Under the pieces are notes generated by a model, which did no database searches, was not told where the DNA came from, and was given only the letters and a program-made list of their open reading frames with translations. Below are positions 27,711 to 35,689 of a stretch of DNA of 64,000 bases, in pieces. The position numbers and the translations under genes are program-made. The DNA is from VXYL01 sp964348085 (GTDB taxonomy: Bacteria; Pseudomonadota; Gammaproteobacteria; Pseudomonadales; Azotimanducaceae): NCBI GenBank assembly GCA_964348085.1, contig CAYGBI010000001.1, forward strand, positions 1 to 64,000, given 5' to 3'. Every line of letters starts with the position of its first letter. Positions within the stretch are counted from its first letter, which is position 1.

Positions 27711-29293
27711 GAGGCCACCGCTTGCCGTTGCTTCGTCGTTTCCTTGCCGAACATCGATTCGACGTGCGCCTGTGGCAACGGCGCGGTGAGTTTGGACACC
27801 ACATAGGTCGTCACCACGCCGACGCCCTCGCCAATGGCTGCGCAGGACGTGGGATTCGGGCCTTCCCCGTACAGCCAAGCGACGACGAAGAAGTCGCCGA
27901 ACCAAGCCGGATCCAAGAGCTGCGCGTGGAGCACGCAGAAAGTAACGAATCCGGACACCAAACCGGCATAGGCGCCGGCCTTGGTAACGCCCCGCCACAA
28001 CGCGCCCACCACCAGCGGACCGGCGAACGCCGCCATCATGCCGCCAACCCCAATCCACACGATGAGGGCGATATTGCGCTCCACCAGCACCCACGCGAGC
28101 ACGGTGCAAATCACCAGCGTACCCACCGTCGCGATCCGGCTGATGAGCAGCTCGGTGCGGTCGTGCTCCTCTTCGGTGGCGTTCGGCGCGAATCGCTTGG
28201 CGAACGTGCGCCGGTAAAGGTCGTTGGAGATGATTTGCGAGGACGACACCACCAGCCCGTCGGCGGTGGACATGATCGCCGCCAGAATGCCGACGCCGAT
28301 CAACGCCGCAAGCCAAGTGGGAAACAGATCGATGAAGAGCGCCGGCAGCGCTTGGTTCGGGTTCGCGCCTTCGGCGTAGAGATCAACGTCAAGCACCGCG
28401 CGGGCCAGCAACCCGGCGAGGCCGAGCATCCCCAAGGTGATGCCGAAGGTGAACGCCAGTTTGATGAACGAGCGCTGTTGATCCGTGCTCTTCAGCGCCC
28501 AAAGCTTGTTGCCCAAGTGCGGCAGCAAGCCGAGCGGGATGTGGGCGAACACCACGCAGATGATCGACCAAGGCGAGTGGTAGAGCGGCGTGCTCGTGTT
28601 CAACGGCCCGACCAGGTTCTCGTCTTGCTGCTCCAAGCGCTCGATGACCGCGCCCAAGCCGCCTTCGTCGCCCACGCCGACGCCGAACAGGAACAGCACG
28701 ATGACGACCACGGCCAACACCAGCATCATCACCCCTTGGGCGCCGTCCGTGAGGATGTCCGCGTGGGCGCCGCCGAGCACGACATAGATCAAGAGCACCG
28801 ACGAGGTGACGATCAGCGCCCAGATCGGATCCATGCCGAGCATGATCTCGAACATCACCAAGCCGGAAACGAGTTGCCCCGCCAAATAGAAGAACAACAC
28901 CAGCGAGAACACCGACACGATGACGCGAATGCCATCCGCTTGGAAGCGATCCCCCAAGTACTCGGGTATGGAGCGATTGCCGAAGCGGTTACCGGACGTG
29001 GCGATCAAGCGCATGGAAATCAACACGCCGAAGTAAACGCCGATGGGGTAGAGGAAGTTGCCCCAAACGGTCGCCAGCCCCCACTCGTAGGCGAGCCCCG
29101 GGCCCCCTAGGAATGTGGCGCCGCTCGCGGTGGTGGCGGCGAACGCGAAGGCTAGGAAGACCGGCCCGTACGAGCCACGGGCGGTGGCGAAATCGTCCGC
29201 GTGCTTGACGCGCCGCTGGCCGAGCACGCCAATGCCGAGCATGGCGCCCATATAAAGCACAAGGAAGAGCCAAGACCATTGAATGAGGGTCAT
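27707..29293 (-). CDS. Sodium:solute symporter (SSS family)
   Basis: 528-residue inner-membrane transporter with about 13 hydrophobic helices. It begins with WSWLFLVLYMGAMLGIGVLG. Family marks are FATARGSYGPVFLAFAFAAT, SIPEYLGDRF, and the GILAAIMSTADGLVVSSSQI segment that carries SSS sodium-site residues. Closest in style to PanF and proline-type carriers; the solute cannot be assigned. First gene of the operon with the SDR and the esterase, so it may import their substrate. The ATG at 29293 follows no clear Shine-Dalgarno. Confidence 0.9.
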   Translation of the reverse strand: MTLIQWSWLFLVLYMGAMLGIGVLGQRRVKHADDFATARGSYGPVFLAFAFAATTASGATFLGGPGLAYEWGLATVWGNFLYPIGVYFGVLISMRLIATSGNRFGNRSIPEYLGDRFQADGIRVIVSVFSLVLFFYLAGQLVSGLVMFEIMLGMDPIWALIVTSSVLLIYVVLGGAHADILTDGAQGVMMLVLAVVVIVLFLFGVGVGDEGGLGAVIERLEQQDENLVGPLNTSTPLYHSPWSIICVVFAHIPLGLLPHLGNKLWALKSTDQQRSFIKLAFTFGITLGMLGLAGLLARAVLDVDLYAEGANPNQALPALFIDLFPTWLAALIGVGILAAIMSTADGLVVSSSQIISNDLYRRTFAKRFAPNATEEEHDRTELLISRIATVGTLVICTVLAWVLVERNIALIVWIGVGGMMAAFAGPLVVGALWRGVTKAGAYAGLVSGFVTFCVLHAQLLDPAWFGDFFVVAWLYGEGPNPTSCAAIGEGVGVVTTYVVSKLTAPLPQAHVESMFGKETTKQRQAVAS

Positions 29294-29489
29294 GCGTGGT
29301 TTACCGAGGCGGGGATGTCGTCCAAGTGTGTCGATTCGCGGCGATGGCGGCAAGTGCGTGGAGGCAGGGGCGACGAGTGGGCTCGGTTGCGCTTCGTCTA
29401 GCGGGTCGCAAGCTCTCCTGCCCGGGGTCGCCGGCCGTTACGTCGCGCTGCAATGGTAGAGTGATTGACCGTTCGTCGAGGGTTGGCTC

Positions 29490-29897
29490 ATGCGCTATTG
29501 GTTGATCGGTCTGGCCGCCATAGCGATTCTGGCTGCGGTGATGTTCGGACTGCCGTGGGCGGCATCGGAACGGGTCGAAGTGGTTGAGTTGCGTACCCAA
29601 GACGGTACAGGCCAGACCGTGACCACCCGGCTCTGGATCGTCAATGATGAAGGCATGCAGTACTTGCGGGTGGGGGCCGACGGTTCGAGTTGGTACCAGC
29701 GCTTGCGTGACAACGGGGAGTTCGAGTTGACCCGTCAGGGACGGACTGCGCGCTACACGGCCAGGTTGCGCCCCGACAAGAGTGATCGCATCAACCGTCT
29801 CATGCGGGAGAAATACACTTGGGGGGATAAGGTCGTCGCGGCCATGGTCGGTAGTCGCGACGGCTCGATACCCATCGAACTGCATCCATTGAACTGA
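29490..29897 (+). CDS. Membrane-anchored split-barrel protein (DUF2255/PNPOx-like)
   Basis: 135-residue protein. An N-terminal hydrophobic helix (YWLIGLAAIAILAAVMFGLP) is followed by a small beta barrel: VEVVELRTQDGTGQTVTTRL, WIVNDEGMQYLRVGADGSSW, then YQRLRDNGEFELTRQGRTAR. That pattern resembles PNPOx-like and DUF2255 proteins, some of which bind flavin or F420. Here no cofactor residues can be confirmed. It stands alone on the plus strand and is divergent from the symporter operon. Confidence 0.65.
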   Translation: MRYWLIGLAAIAILAAVMFGLPWAASERVEVVELRTQDGTGQTVTTRLWIVNDEGMQYLRVGADGSSWYQRLRDNGEFELTRQGRTARYTARLRPDKSDRINRLMREKYTWGDKVVAAMVGSRDGSIPIELHPLN

Positions 29898-30263
29898 GCG
29901 AGGCCAAGGGTCCGCCTCGACGGGCAGGGGTGGGTGGACCTGCGGATGTGAACCGCCTCGAGACGTCCGCCGGGCCAATCTATCGCTCCATCGGTCTCGG
30001 GCCCCGTCTCGGCCAAGTCCGACTTGCCCGTCAAGCCCAAGTCAACGCCCCGTGCTCTGACTCCGCCGCCACACTGATCGAGCGCAGCATCGTAACGACA
30101 GGTTGCGCGGCGGGGCGTGCGCTCGCTTTGGCGACGACCTGTTGCCGTGGGCGGGGCCGCTGCCGGAGACGAGAATCTGCAGGTCCGTCCACAGATGTCG
30201 GCGGGAGCTTCAGCCAAGTCATACGTTCCTGCCAAGTCCAACGTCGTCGCGACAGCCGCCCCC
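29898..30263. other. Gene-free stretch before repeat array
   Basis: No supportable gene or RNA. Frames are open on both strands only because of high GC. It leads into the GGTGGGTGTCCC array and, beyond that, the TauD-family gene. Confidence 0.5.
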
Positions 30264-30462
30264 CGGTGGGTGGTCCACTCGGTGCAACGGTGGGTGTCCC
30301 TTTGGCGCAACGGTGGGTGTCCCTTTGGCGTACCCCGGTGGGTGTCCCGTTTCAGCCTCCCCCGGTGGGTGTCCCGTTTCGGCCTCCCACGGTGGGTGTC
30401 CCAATTGGCCATTGGCGAGTGGGTGTCCCCATTCGGAGTGGGTGTCCCTTCGGCGTTGGCCT
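30264..30462 (+). repeat. Array of eight GGTGGGTGTCCC repeats
   Basis: Eight copies of a short core (GGTGGGTGTCCC, the first and last two degenerate) spaced 19-28 bases apart. Linkers fall into pairs: TTTGGCG after copies 2 and 3, GTTTCRGCCTCC after copies 4 and 5. This indicates growth by local duplication. On the minus strand the core reads GGGACACCCACC. The array ends about 75 bases before the dioxygenase start, so it could act in transcription or chromosome organisation. Not CRISPR: the repeat is too short and linkers are related to each other. Confidence 0.85.
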
Positions 30463-30538
30463 AAGTGCGCGTCCTCAATAGTTCACGCAAGAGACTGGTA
30501 CGATCACGCCCAACCGGACCGTTCAAGGAGATGTCTCT

Positions 30539-31462
30539 ATGTCTATCGAGGTAACCCCACTGGACGCCACGCTCGGCGCGGTCGTCACGCGAGTCGATTT
30601 GGCCACGCTCGACGACGACGCTTGGGAAGAGATCCACGACGCTTTCCTGCGCTACGGATTGCTGGTGTTTCCGGGCCAACACGCCCTAGACGACGAGTCC
30701 CAAGGGGCGTTCGCGCTTCGGTTCGGCAAGACCGCGAAGCTACACCCGAAGCAGACGAGCCCCACCGCCAGGTTCTCCAACCAGAAGGCGGATGGCACGA
30801 TGGCACAACCCAAGGAGCAGCAATATCGACTGCTCAAGGGCAACGAGGGCTGGCATACCGACAGTACCTACATGCCGCTTGCCGCCAAGGCGGGCATGCT
30901 GATGGCGCTGGTGGTGCCACCCGAAGGCGGCGAAACGGAGTTCGCCGATATGCGTGCCGCCTTTGACGCCCTCGACGACGCCACCAAAGCGCGACTCGAA
31001 GGGTTGTCCGCCTATCACTCCCTTTATCACTCTCAGGCACAGGCCGGTTATATCCACAAGACCGACAACCTCTACGGCTTCCACGACAAAGGCGCCCCGC
31101 TACGCCCGGTCATCAAGGCCCACCCGGAGACAGGTCGCAAGTCCATCTATACCGGACGACACGCCTACGGCATCGAAGGGATGAGCGACGAGGAGTCCGA
31201 GGCGCTGCTGACCAGACTTATGGCCGACGCTTGCCGACCGCCGCGCACCTACACGCACTCATGGACGGTGGGCGACTTGGTGGTGTGGGACAACCGCTGC
31301 GTTATGCACCGAGCCCGACCGTACGACACGAACCATCTCCGTGTGCTGCGCGCCTCGCGGATTTCCGGCGAGCCGGAGTCCGAATTGGCGCCGACCTTCG
31401 AGGATCCCCGGGCCGGGGCATTCCACCCGTCGACGACGAACATCTCGTCGCTGCACCAGTAA
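30539..31462 (+). CDS. TauD/TfdA-family Fe(II)/2-oxoglutarate dioxygenase
   Basis: 307-residue non-heme iron oxygenase. The iron site is HTD in GWHTDSTY (about residue 105) and the distal His in CVMHRARPYD (about 256), where the arginines would bind 2-oxoglutarate. AAGGAGATG before the ATG is a strong ribosome site. Members hydroxylate taurine, aryloxyalkanoates, sulfonates and similar compounds; the substrate here is unknown. It lies downstream of the repeat array, with a secreted hypothetical protein 17 bases after its stop. Confidence 0.92.
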   Translation: MSIEVTPLDATLGAVVTRVDLATLDDDAWEEIHDAFLRYGLLVFPGQHALDDESQGAFALRFGKTAKLHPKQTSPTARFSNQKADGTMAQPKEQQYRLLKGNEGWHTDSTYMPLAAKAGMLMALVVPPEGGETEFADMRAAFDALDDATKARLEGLSAYHSLYHSQAQAGYIHKTDNLYGFHDKGAPLRPVIKAHPETGRKSIYTGRHAYGIEGMSDEESEALLTRLMADACRPPRTYTHSWTVGDLVVWDNRCVMHRARPYDTNHLRVLRASRISGEPESELAPTFEDPRAGAFHPSTTNISSLHQ

Positions 31463-31479
31463 CGGCAGGAGGAAGTCCG

Positions 31480-32160
31480 GTGCGGAACGTTAGACGGACT
31501 CGCGGGCCACGTCGAATCGCCGCCACCGTGAAGCGCGGCCTCGGCGCGGCGTTTGCCGTAGCCCTCTGTTGCATCGCCCATGGCCAAGCCACCGAGGTGC
31601 TGAGCGTTCAACCCGCGACCATCAGAGACGGCGCCATCGAGCTCTACGGCATCGTCCGCGGGATCCATGATCGCACCTTCGAGGACGCTTCCGTGCTCGC
31701 CGTCCAAGTCACCGCGGCCGATTCGGACGCATCGACAACCCTGCGGCTGGCGGCGGGTGGCGAGCCGTGCCCGAACTGCACGACGACCCACTACTTCCTA
31801 TTGCGCGAACCGAGGGAAGAAAGTCCAGAGGTCCTGACCCAAGCGGTCCCCGGACCCCTGACCTACCTCCACGTCGACGGCAAGGAATACATGGTGTGGC
31901 GCGTCAACCTGTCGTGGACCGACGACGCCCGGCCGCGCTTGGCGCGCGCGACCTTGATGCAGACCGGATTCGCGCCGCCCATCTTCAAGCGGCGGATGCG
32001 GATCCGTTTCGATGCGCCACTTGAGCCCGGGCCTGTCACGGACGAGATCGCCGCAATGGCGCAGCGGGATGCGATGGAAGCGGAACGTATCGCCCAAGAG
32101 CGCTACGAGGCCGCCGTTCGAGCACACTCCTCGGCACAGCGGAGAGATGACCGCCGCTGA
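31480..32160 (+). CDS. Hypothetical secreted protein
   Basis: 226-residue protein of unknown function. The GTG start has AGGAGG 6 bases upstream. A basic N terminus (RNVRRTRGPRRIAATVKRG) and hydrophobic stretch (LGAAFAVALCCIAHGQA) make a signal peptide. The mature part is beta-rich, with GGEPCPNC that could form a disulfide or metal site. The C terminus is a charged helix (DEIAAMAQRDAMEAERIAQE). Spacing suggests cotranscription with the dioxygenase. Confidence 0.7.
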   Translation: MRNVRRTRGPRRIAATVKRGLGAAFAVALCCIAHGQATEVLSVQPATIRDGAIELYGIVRGIHDRTFEDASVLAVQVTAADSDASTTLRLAAGGEPCPNCTTTHYFLLREPREESPEVLTQAVPGPLTYLHVDGKEYMVWRVNLSWTDDARPRLARATLMQTGFAPPIFKRRMRIRFDAPLEPGPVTDEIAAMAQRDAMEAERIAQERYEAAVRAHSSAQRRDDRR

Positions 32161-32268
32161 GGCAAGAGGGATGCACGCTGGATGTTCGCGGTTGCTCCTG
32201 CGGGCAACGCCAAAGTCTGCTTGCCAAGTACCGAAGGTGGCTCTGGCGAGCTTGGCCGGTGAGCGTCC

Positions 32269-33417
32269 ATGATCCGCGCACCTGTCAATCCCGAGCTTCT
32301 GCGTTGGGCGCGCGGCCGCGCAGGGATCACGCAAGGAGATCTGGCGGCGAAGTTCAGGAAGCTGCCTGAGTGGGAGGACGGCCAAACTCGCCCAACCCTG
32401 AAGCAGGTGGAGGCGTTCGCACGCGCGGTCCATGTGCCGGTCGGTTATCTGTTTCTTTCGGAACCGCCGGAGGAAGCCATACCCATTCCGGACTTCCGCA
32501 CCTTCGCCGGGCATGCGGTCACGCGCCCCAGCCCGAATCTGCTGGCTACGATCTACGCCTGCCAAGAGCGACAGAGCTGGTATCGGGACTTCGCACGCGT
32601 CGCCGGCGAACCGGAGCTCGGCTTCGTCGACAGCGCTTCGGTCGAGGCGTTCCCTGAAACCGTTGCGGCGCAGATGCGTGAGACTTTGGCTTTCGATCTG
32701 GCCACCCGCCGTGAGTGTCCGACTTGGACCGATGCGCTGCGGCTGTTCATCCGCCAAGCCGAGGACGCCGGTGTCCTCGTCATGGTGAGCGGTGTCGTGA
32801 TGAGCAATAGCCACCGCCCTCTTGATGCCGCCGAGTTTCGCGGTTTCGCGCTATGCGACCCGCTCGCGCCGCTGATCTTCGTTAACGGCAAGGACACGAA
32901 GGCTGCGCAAATGTTCACACTCGCCCACGAACTCGCGCATATCTGGCTCGGCACCACGGCCTTGTCGAACCTCGGGGCGATGCCGGAGCGAGGCTTCCGC
33001 AACGAGGAAGTGTGGTGCAACGCGGTGGCGGCGGAGTTTCTCGTGCCGTTGGATGCCTTGCGATCCGATCTACGACACAACGAGCCGCTGCCAGACGCGT
33101 TGTCCCGACTGGCGCGCATCTTCAGGGTCAGCACGCTGGTCATCCTGCGACGCCTGCTCGATGCGGGCTGGCTTACCCGCGAGGACTTCGACAACGCTTG
33201 GACGCAAGAGCACGAACGCCTTCGGACGCACGTTCAAACGGGCAGCACGGGCGGCGGCGACTTCTACCGCACTACGGTCGGGCGGCGGTTCGCTCGCGCG
33301 CTGGTGACGAGCGCACTCGAGGGCCAGACGCTCTACCGGGATGCGTACCGGATGTTGGGCGTCAAGAAGACCGAGACCTTCAACAACATCGGGCGCGCAG
33401 CCGGGGTGATGGGGTGA
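32269..33417 (+). CDS. XRE-type HTH regulator with ImmA/IrrE metalloprotease domain
   Basis: 382-residue two-domain protein. The N-terminal 60 residues form a helix-turn-helix (GITQGDLAAKFRKLPEWEDG). The rest is an ImmA/IrrE-type zinc peptidase with HELAH at 220-224 and the downstream NAVAAEFLVP segment. Proteins of this kind are often antitoxin-like partners of a DUF4411 PIN toxin, or relieve repression in mobile elements by cleaving a repressor. No PIN gene follows here; instead an integrase remnant lies just beyond. It may be an orphaned regulator of a lost element. Confidence 0.9.
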   Translation: MIRAPVNPELLRWARGRAGITQGDLAAKFRKLPEWEDGQTRPTLKQVEAFARAVHVPVGYLFLSEPPEEAIPIPDFRTFAGHAVTRPSPNLLATIYACQERQSWYRDFARVAGEPELGFVDSASVEAFPETVAAQMRETLAFDLATRRECPTWTDALRLFIRQAEDAGVLVMVSGVVMSNSHRPLDAAEFRGFALCDPLAPLIFVNGKDTKAAQMFTLAHELAHIWLGTTALSNLGAMPERGFRNEEVWCNAVAAEFLVPLDALRSDLRHNEPLPDALSRLARIFRVSTLVILRRLLDAGWLTREDFDNAWTQEHERLRTHVQTGSTGGGDFYRTTVGRRFARALVTSALEGQTLYRDAYRMLGVKKTETFNNIGRAAGVMG

Positions 33418-33430
33418 CGGCCGGGCCTCG

Positions 33431-33658
33431 CTAAGCGAACAGGCGCTCGAGGACGAACGCGGCGGCGGCGGTCGCCACCGGCATGGCGACGATCCAGCGC
33501 ATCAGCTTGGCGGTCGCCACGTCAATGTCCGCCTTGGTCGCCAGCGCCTCGTTGGACTCGGCGAAGGTCTCGACGATGGCGGCGGCGTGGTCTTCGGCGA
33601 TTCCCGCCGCGGTCATGCGGCGTATCGCGGCGGCGGTGTCGATAGTGTAGGTAGTCAT
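33431..33658 (-). CDS. Small coiled-coil protein with C-terminal membrane anchor (DUF1640-like)
   Basis: 75-residue protein. The first half (TIDTAAAIRRMTAAGIAEDH, then AAAIVETFAESNEALATKAD) matches short bacterial DUF1640/CCDC90-like proteins. The end is a hydrophobic anchor (IVAMPVATAAAAFVLERLF). The ATG at 33658 overlaps the TGA of the integrase remnant as ATGA. Small proteins of this type often sit beside phage-type integrases and toxin-antitoxin genes; their function is unknown. Confidence 0.7.
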   Translation of the reverse strand: MTTYTIDTAAAIRRMTAAGIAEDHAAAIVETFAESNEALATKADIDVATAKLMRWIVAMPVATAAAAFVLERLFA

Positions 33659-33846
33659 GGCGTTGCTTCCTTGGTGACTAGGTACTTGGCGACGGCGCCG
33701 CGTTCGGCTTTCGCGCCCGCCGAGTAGCGGGCGACCATGCGGGGCGTAGACCATTCGCCGGAGAGCATGACTTCCGTGGTGCTCGCGCCCGCCCGCGTCG
33801 ATTCGCTGGCGTGGCTGACCCGTCCGCTGTGCGCCGTGGCGTAAAC
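33655..33846 (-). pseudogene. C-terminal remnant of a tyrosine recombinase/integrase
   Basis: About 63 codons on the minus strand read like the end of a phage-type integrase: HSGRVSHASESTRAGASTTE, then VMLSGEWSTPRMVARYSAGA, then AERGAVAKYL. This includes the HxxR pair and the tyrosine nucleophile in ARYSAG; the usual second histidine or tryptophan position is GEW. No N-terminal or core-binding domain is found upstream, where only 160 bases separate it from the phosphodiesterase gene. It marks an old insertion site. Confidence 0.75.
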
Positions 33847-34009
33847 CGAGTAGCGACGAGTGGCCAGCCTACCACGCGAGGAGGCAGAGTGAGACTCGAC
33901 AGCTCGCGTCCGGCGGCGGTCGCCCTCGGGCGCGACTCGACCGACTTCTCAGCGAGTATGGAGGCCGTCGGTTTTCGGCTTCGGGATCCCTGCGCGTTAT
34001 GATCCTCGC

Positions 34010-34888
34010 ATGGTGGACTCAACAGCTCGCCCGCAACCGTTCCTCGGCCTCGAAGGCCCGCTCGCTATTGCGCACCGGGGCGGTGGCGCCGAGCGGCCTG
34101 AGAACACCATGGCGGCCTTCGAGCACGCGGTGGGTCTTGGCTACCGCTGCATCGAGATGGATGTCCGGGCGACACGGGACGGGGTCGTCGTGGTCTATCA
34201 CGACGAGCAGCTTGATCGGCTGACCGGACACGCCGGGCCATTAGCGGCACGCAGTTGGCGTGAACTCGCGGTGTTGCGGGTTCGAGACGCAGAGCCCATC
34301 GCGCGGCTTGACGACGTGCTCGCCGCATGGCCGGACCTACGCCTCATTATCGATCCCAAGTCCGACGATGTCGTCGGACCGCTTATCGAGGTGCTGCGCC
34401 GCGCCAACGCCCGGCAGCGCGTCTGCGTCGGCTCGTTCTCCAGTCGCCGACTGCGCTGGATCCGCACCGACGCTCCCGGTTGCACGTCGTGCGGCCCTCT
34501 TGAGGCGTTGTGGCTACGCGCGCAGTCTTGGGGCTTGCCGACAGGCACCGTGGCAAACGCGACCGTTTCGCGGATTCTCGCGACGAGGCGGCGCCAACCG
34601 CCAAACAATAAACGAGGGCACTGGTTAATGGGCGCGGACTGCGCCCAAGTTCCACCGCGACACACACTCTTCCGAATCTCCTTCGGAACCTCCTTCGGAA
34701 TCTCAATTCCAGTGGTGGATGCCGCGTTCATTCGCGCCGCCCACGCCCGCGGCATGCCGGTGCAAGTCTGGACGGTGGACGAGGAGCAGGAAATCGAGCG
34801 GCTACTCGACCTCGGAGTGGATGGGATCATGAGCGATCGTGTGACTGCGTTGAAGCGCGTATTCGAACGACGTAGCCTGTGGCGCTAG
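34010..34888 (+). CDS. Glycerophosphodiester phosphodiesterase
   Basis: 292-residue GDPD-family TIM barrel that hydrolyses glycerophosphodiesters to glycerol 3-phosphate and an alcohol. Catalytic motifs are AHRGG..RPENT (residues 21-32), EMDVRATRDGVVVVYHD for the metal acids and second histidine, and DPKSDD. Near the C terminus the sequence is VQVWTVDEEQEIERLLDLGV. There is no signal peptide, so it is probably cytoplasmic. Around 34590-34715 the coding sequence carries extra low-complexity material with repeated CTCCTTCGGAA units, which adds about 15 residues to a surface loop. Confidence 0.9.
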   Translation: MVDSTARPQPFLGLEGPLAIAHRGGGAERPENTMAAFEHAVGLGYRCIEMDVRATRDGVVVVYHDEQLDRLTGHAGPLAARSWRELAVLRVRDAEPIARLDDVLAAWPDLRLIIDPKSDDVVGPLIEVLRRANARQRVCVGSFSSRRLRWIRTDAPGCTSCGPLEALWLRAQSWGLPTGTVANATVSRILATRRRQPPNNKRGHWLMGADCAQVPPRHTLFRISFGTSFGISIPVVDAAFIRAAHARGMPVQVWTVDEEQEIERLLDLGVDGIMSDRVTALKRVFERRSLWR

Positions 34889-34905
34889 CGCCTGCTGGGG
34901 TGGTT

Positions 34906-35655
34906 ATGTCTAGACGAACGTCGCGCAAGGGGCACAGGAAGGGTTATCCATATCGTGCGGCGGCGGTTCTCCTCGGTGTTGGACTGTATGCACCGGCCCA
35001 CGCCGACATCGAGCGCTTTCGCGCCATGCTCGACGCCAACCCACCGGTGGATGTCGCTTGCAGTTATACCAGCGTCACGCGCACTTCCGAGCGTCCGGAA
35101 GAGGTCCGCACCGAGCGCTATGCCGCGGGCATCGGTCCGGAGCTACTCGCCATCAACGGCGAAGCGCCGTCGCCGAAGGCGTTGGCGAAGTACGAGAAGG
35201 AGCGCCGAGGCCGTGAAGAAGCTCGCCGCGGCCCCGAAGAGATGGATTTCGCCGACCTCATCCAAGAGGAGTCGGTGACCGTGGTCGGGGAGAACGACGA
35301 CACCCTCACTTTCGCTTTTACGCCCAAGGGCGACGACCAAGACGAGGAAATGTTGGCCAAATTGAATGGCCGGCTCACGGTCGCCAAGGCGGGCTATCGG
35401 CCGCTGCGCCTCGCGATGGCCCTCGACGAGGCGATCTCCCCCGCACCGACGGTGAAGATGCACGAGTTTCGCCAAGAAATGACGTTCACCCAGGATCCGA
35501 CGACCGACGCGACGCTGATCGACTCCATGAGTTTCGCAGTGCGCGGCAAGGCGTTCGTGTTCAAGAAAATCGACAGCGAAGGGCACATCGACTTCAAGGA
35601 CTTCGATTGCGAAGCGGTGGCAACGCCGGAGCCGCAAGTCGACAACGAGGGGTGA
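34906..35655 (+). CDS. Hypothetical secreted protein
   Basis: 249-residue protein of unknown function. A basic N terminus (SRRTSRKGHRKGYPY) and hydrophobic core (RAAAVLLGVGLYAPAHA) give a signal peptide, so a periplasmic location is likely. The mature part has an acidic/basic helical patch (KYEKERRGREEARRGPEEMD) and a beta-rich second half that may form a lipoprotein-carrier-like sheet. Two cysteines (near the start and end of the mature region) could pair. The start at 34906 is preferred over the in-frame start at 34879, which would put extra residues before the basic region. Confidence 0.7.
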   Translation: MSRRTSRKGHRKGYPYRAAAVLLGVGLYAPAHADIERFRAMLDANPPVDVACSYTSVTRTSERPEEVRTERYAAGIGPELLAINGEAPSPKALAKYEKERRGREEARRGPEEMDFADLIQEESVTVVGENDDTLTFAFTPKGDDQDEEMLAKLNGRLTVAKAGYRPLRLAMALDEAISPAPTVKMHEFRQEMTFTQDPTTDATLIDSMSFAVRGKAFVFKKIDSEGHIDFKDFDCEAVATPEPQVDNEG

Positions 35656-35689
35656 GCCTCTAGCGACCCCGCGGCGAAAGTCACGCGGC

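Noticed and set aside
29753..30412. Minus-strand open frame through the repeat array reading RDTHRG repeatedly
   Set aside because: No ribosome site, no similarity, and it is a by-product of the DNA repeat and high GC; most of it also opposes a real gene.
30264..30462. CRISPR array
   Set aside because: The repeat core is only 12 bases, linkers are duplicated rather than unique, and no cas gene lies nearby.
32147..32272. 41-codon frame that overlaps both the secreted protein end and the XRE-ImmA start (ATGA)
   Set aside because: The overlaps are suggestive, but the product has no pattern of a protein, and a weak ribosome site plus GC-driven openness explain it.
34590..34715. Frameshift in the phosphodiesterase gene
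   Set aside because: The odd stretch is in frame and the conserved C-terminal motifs resume, so it is a short low-complexity insertion.
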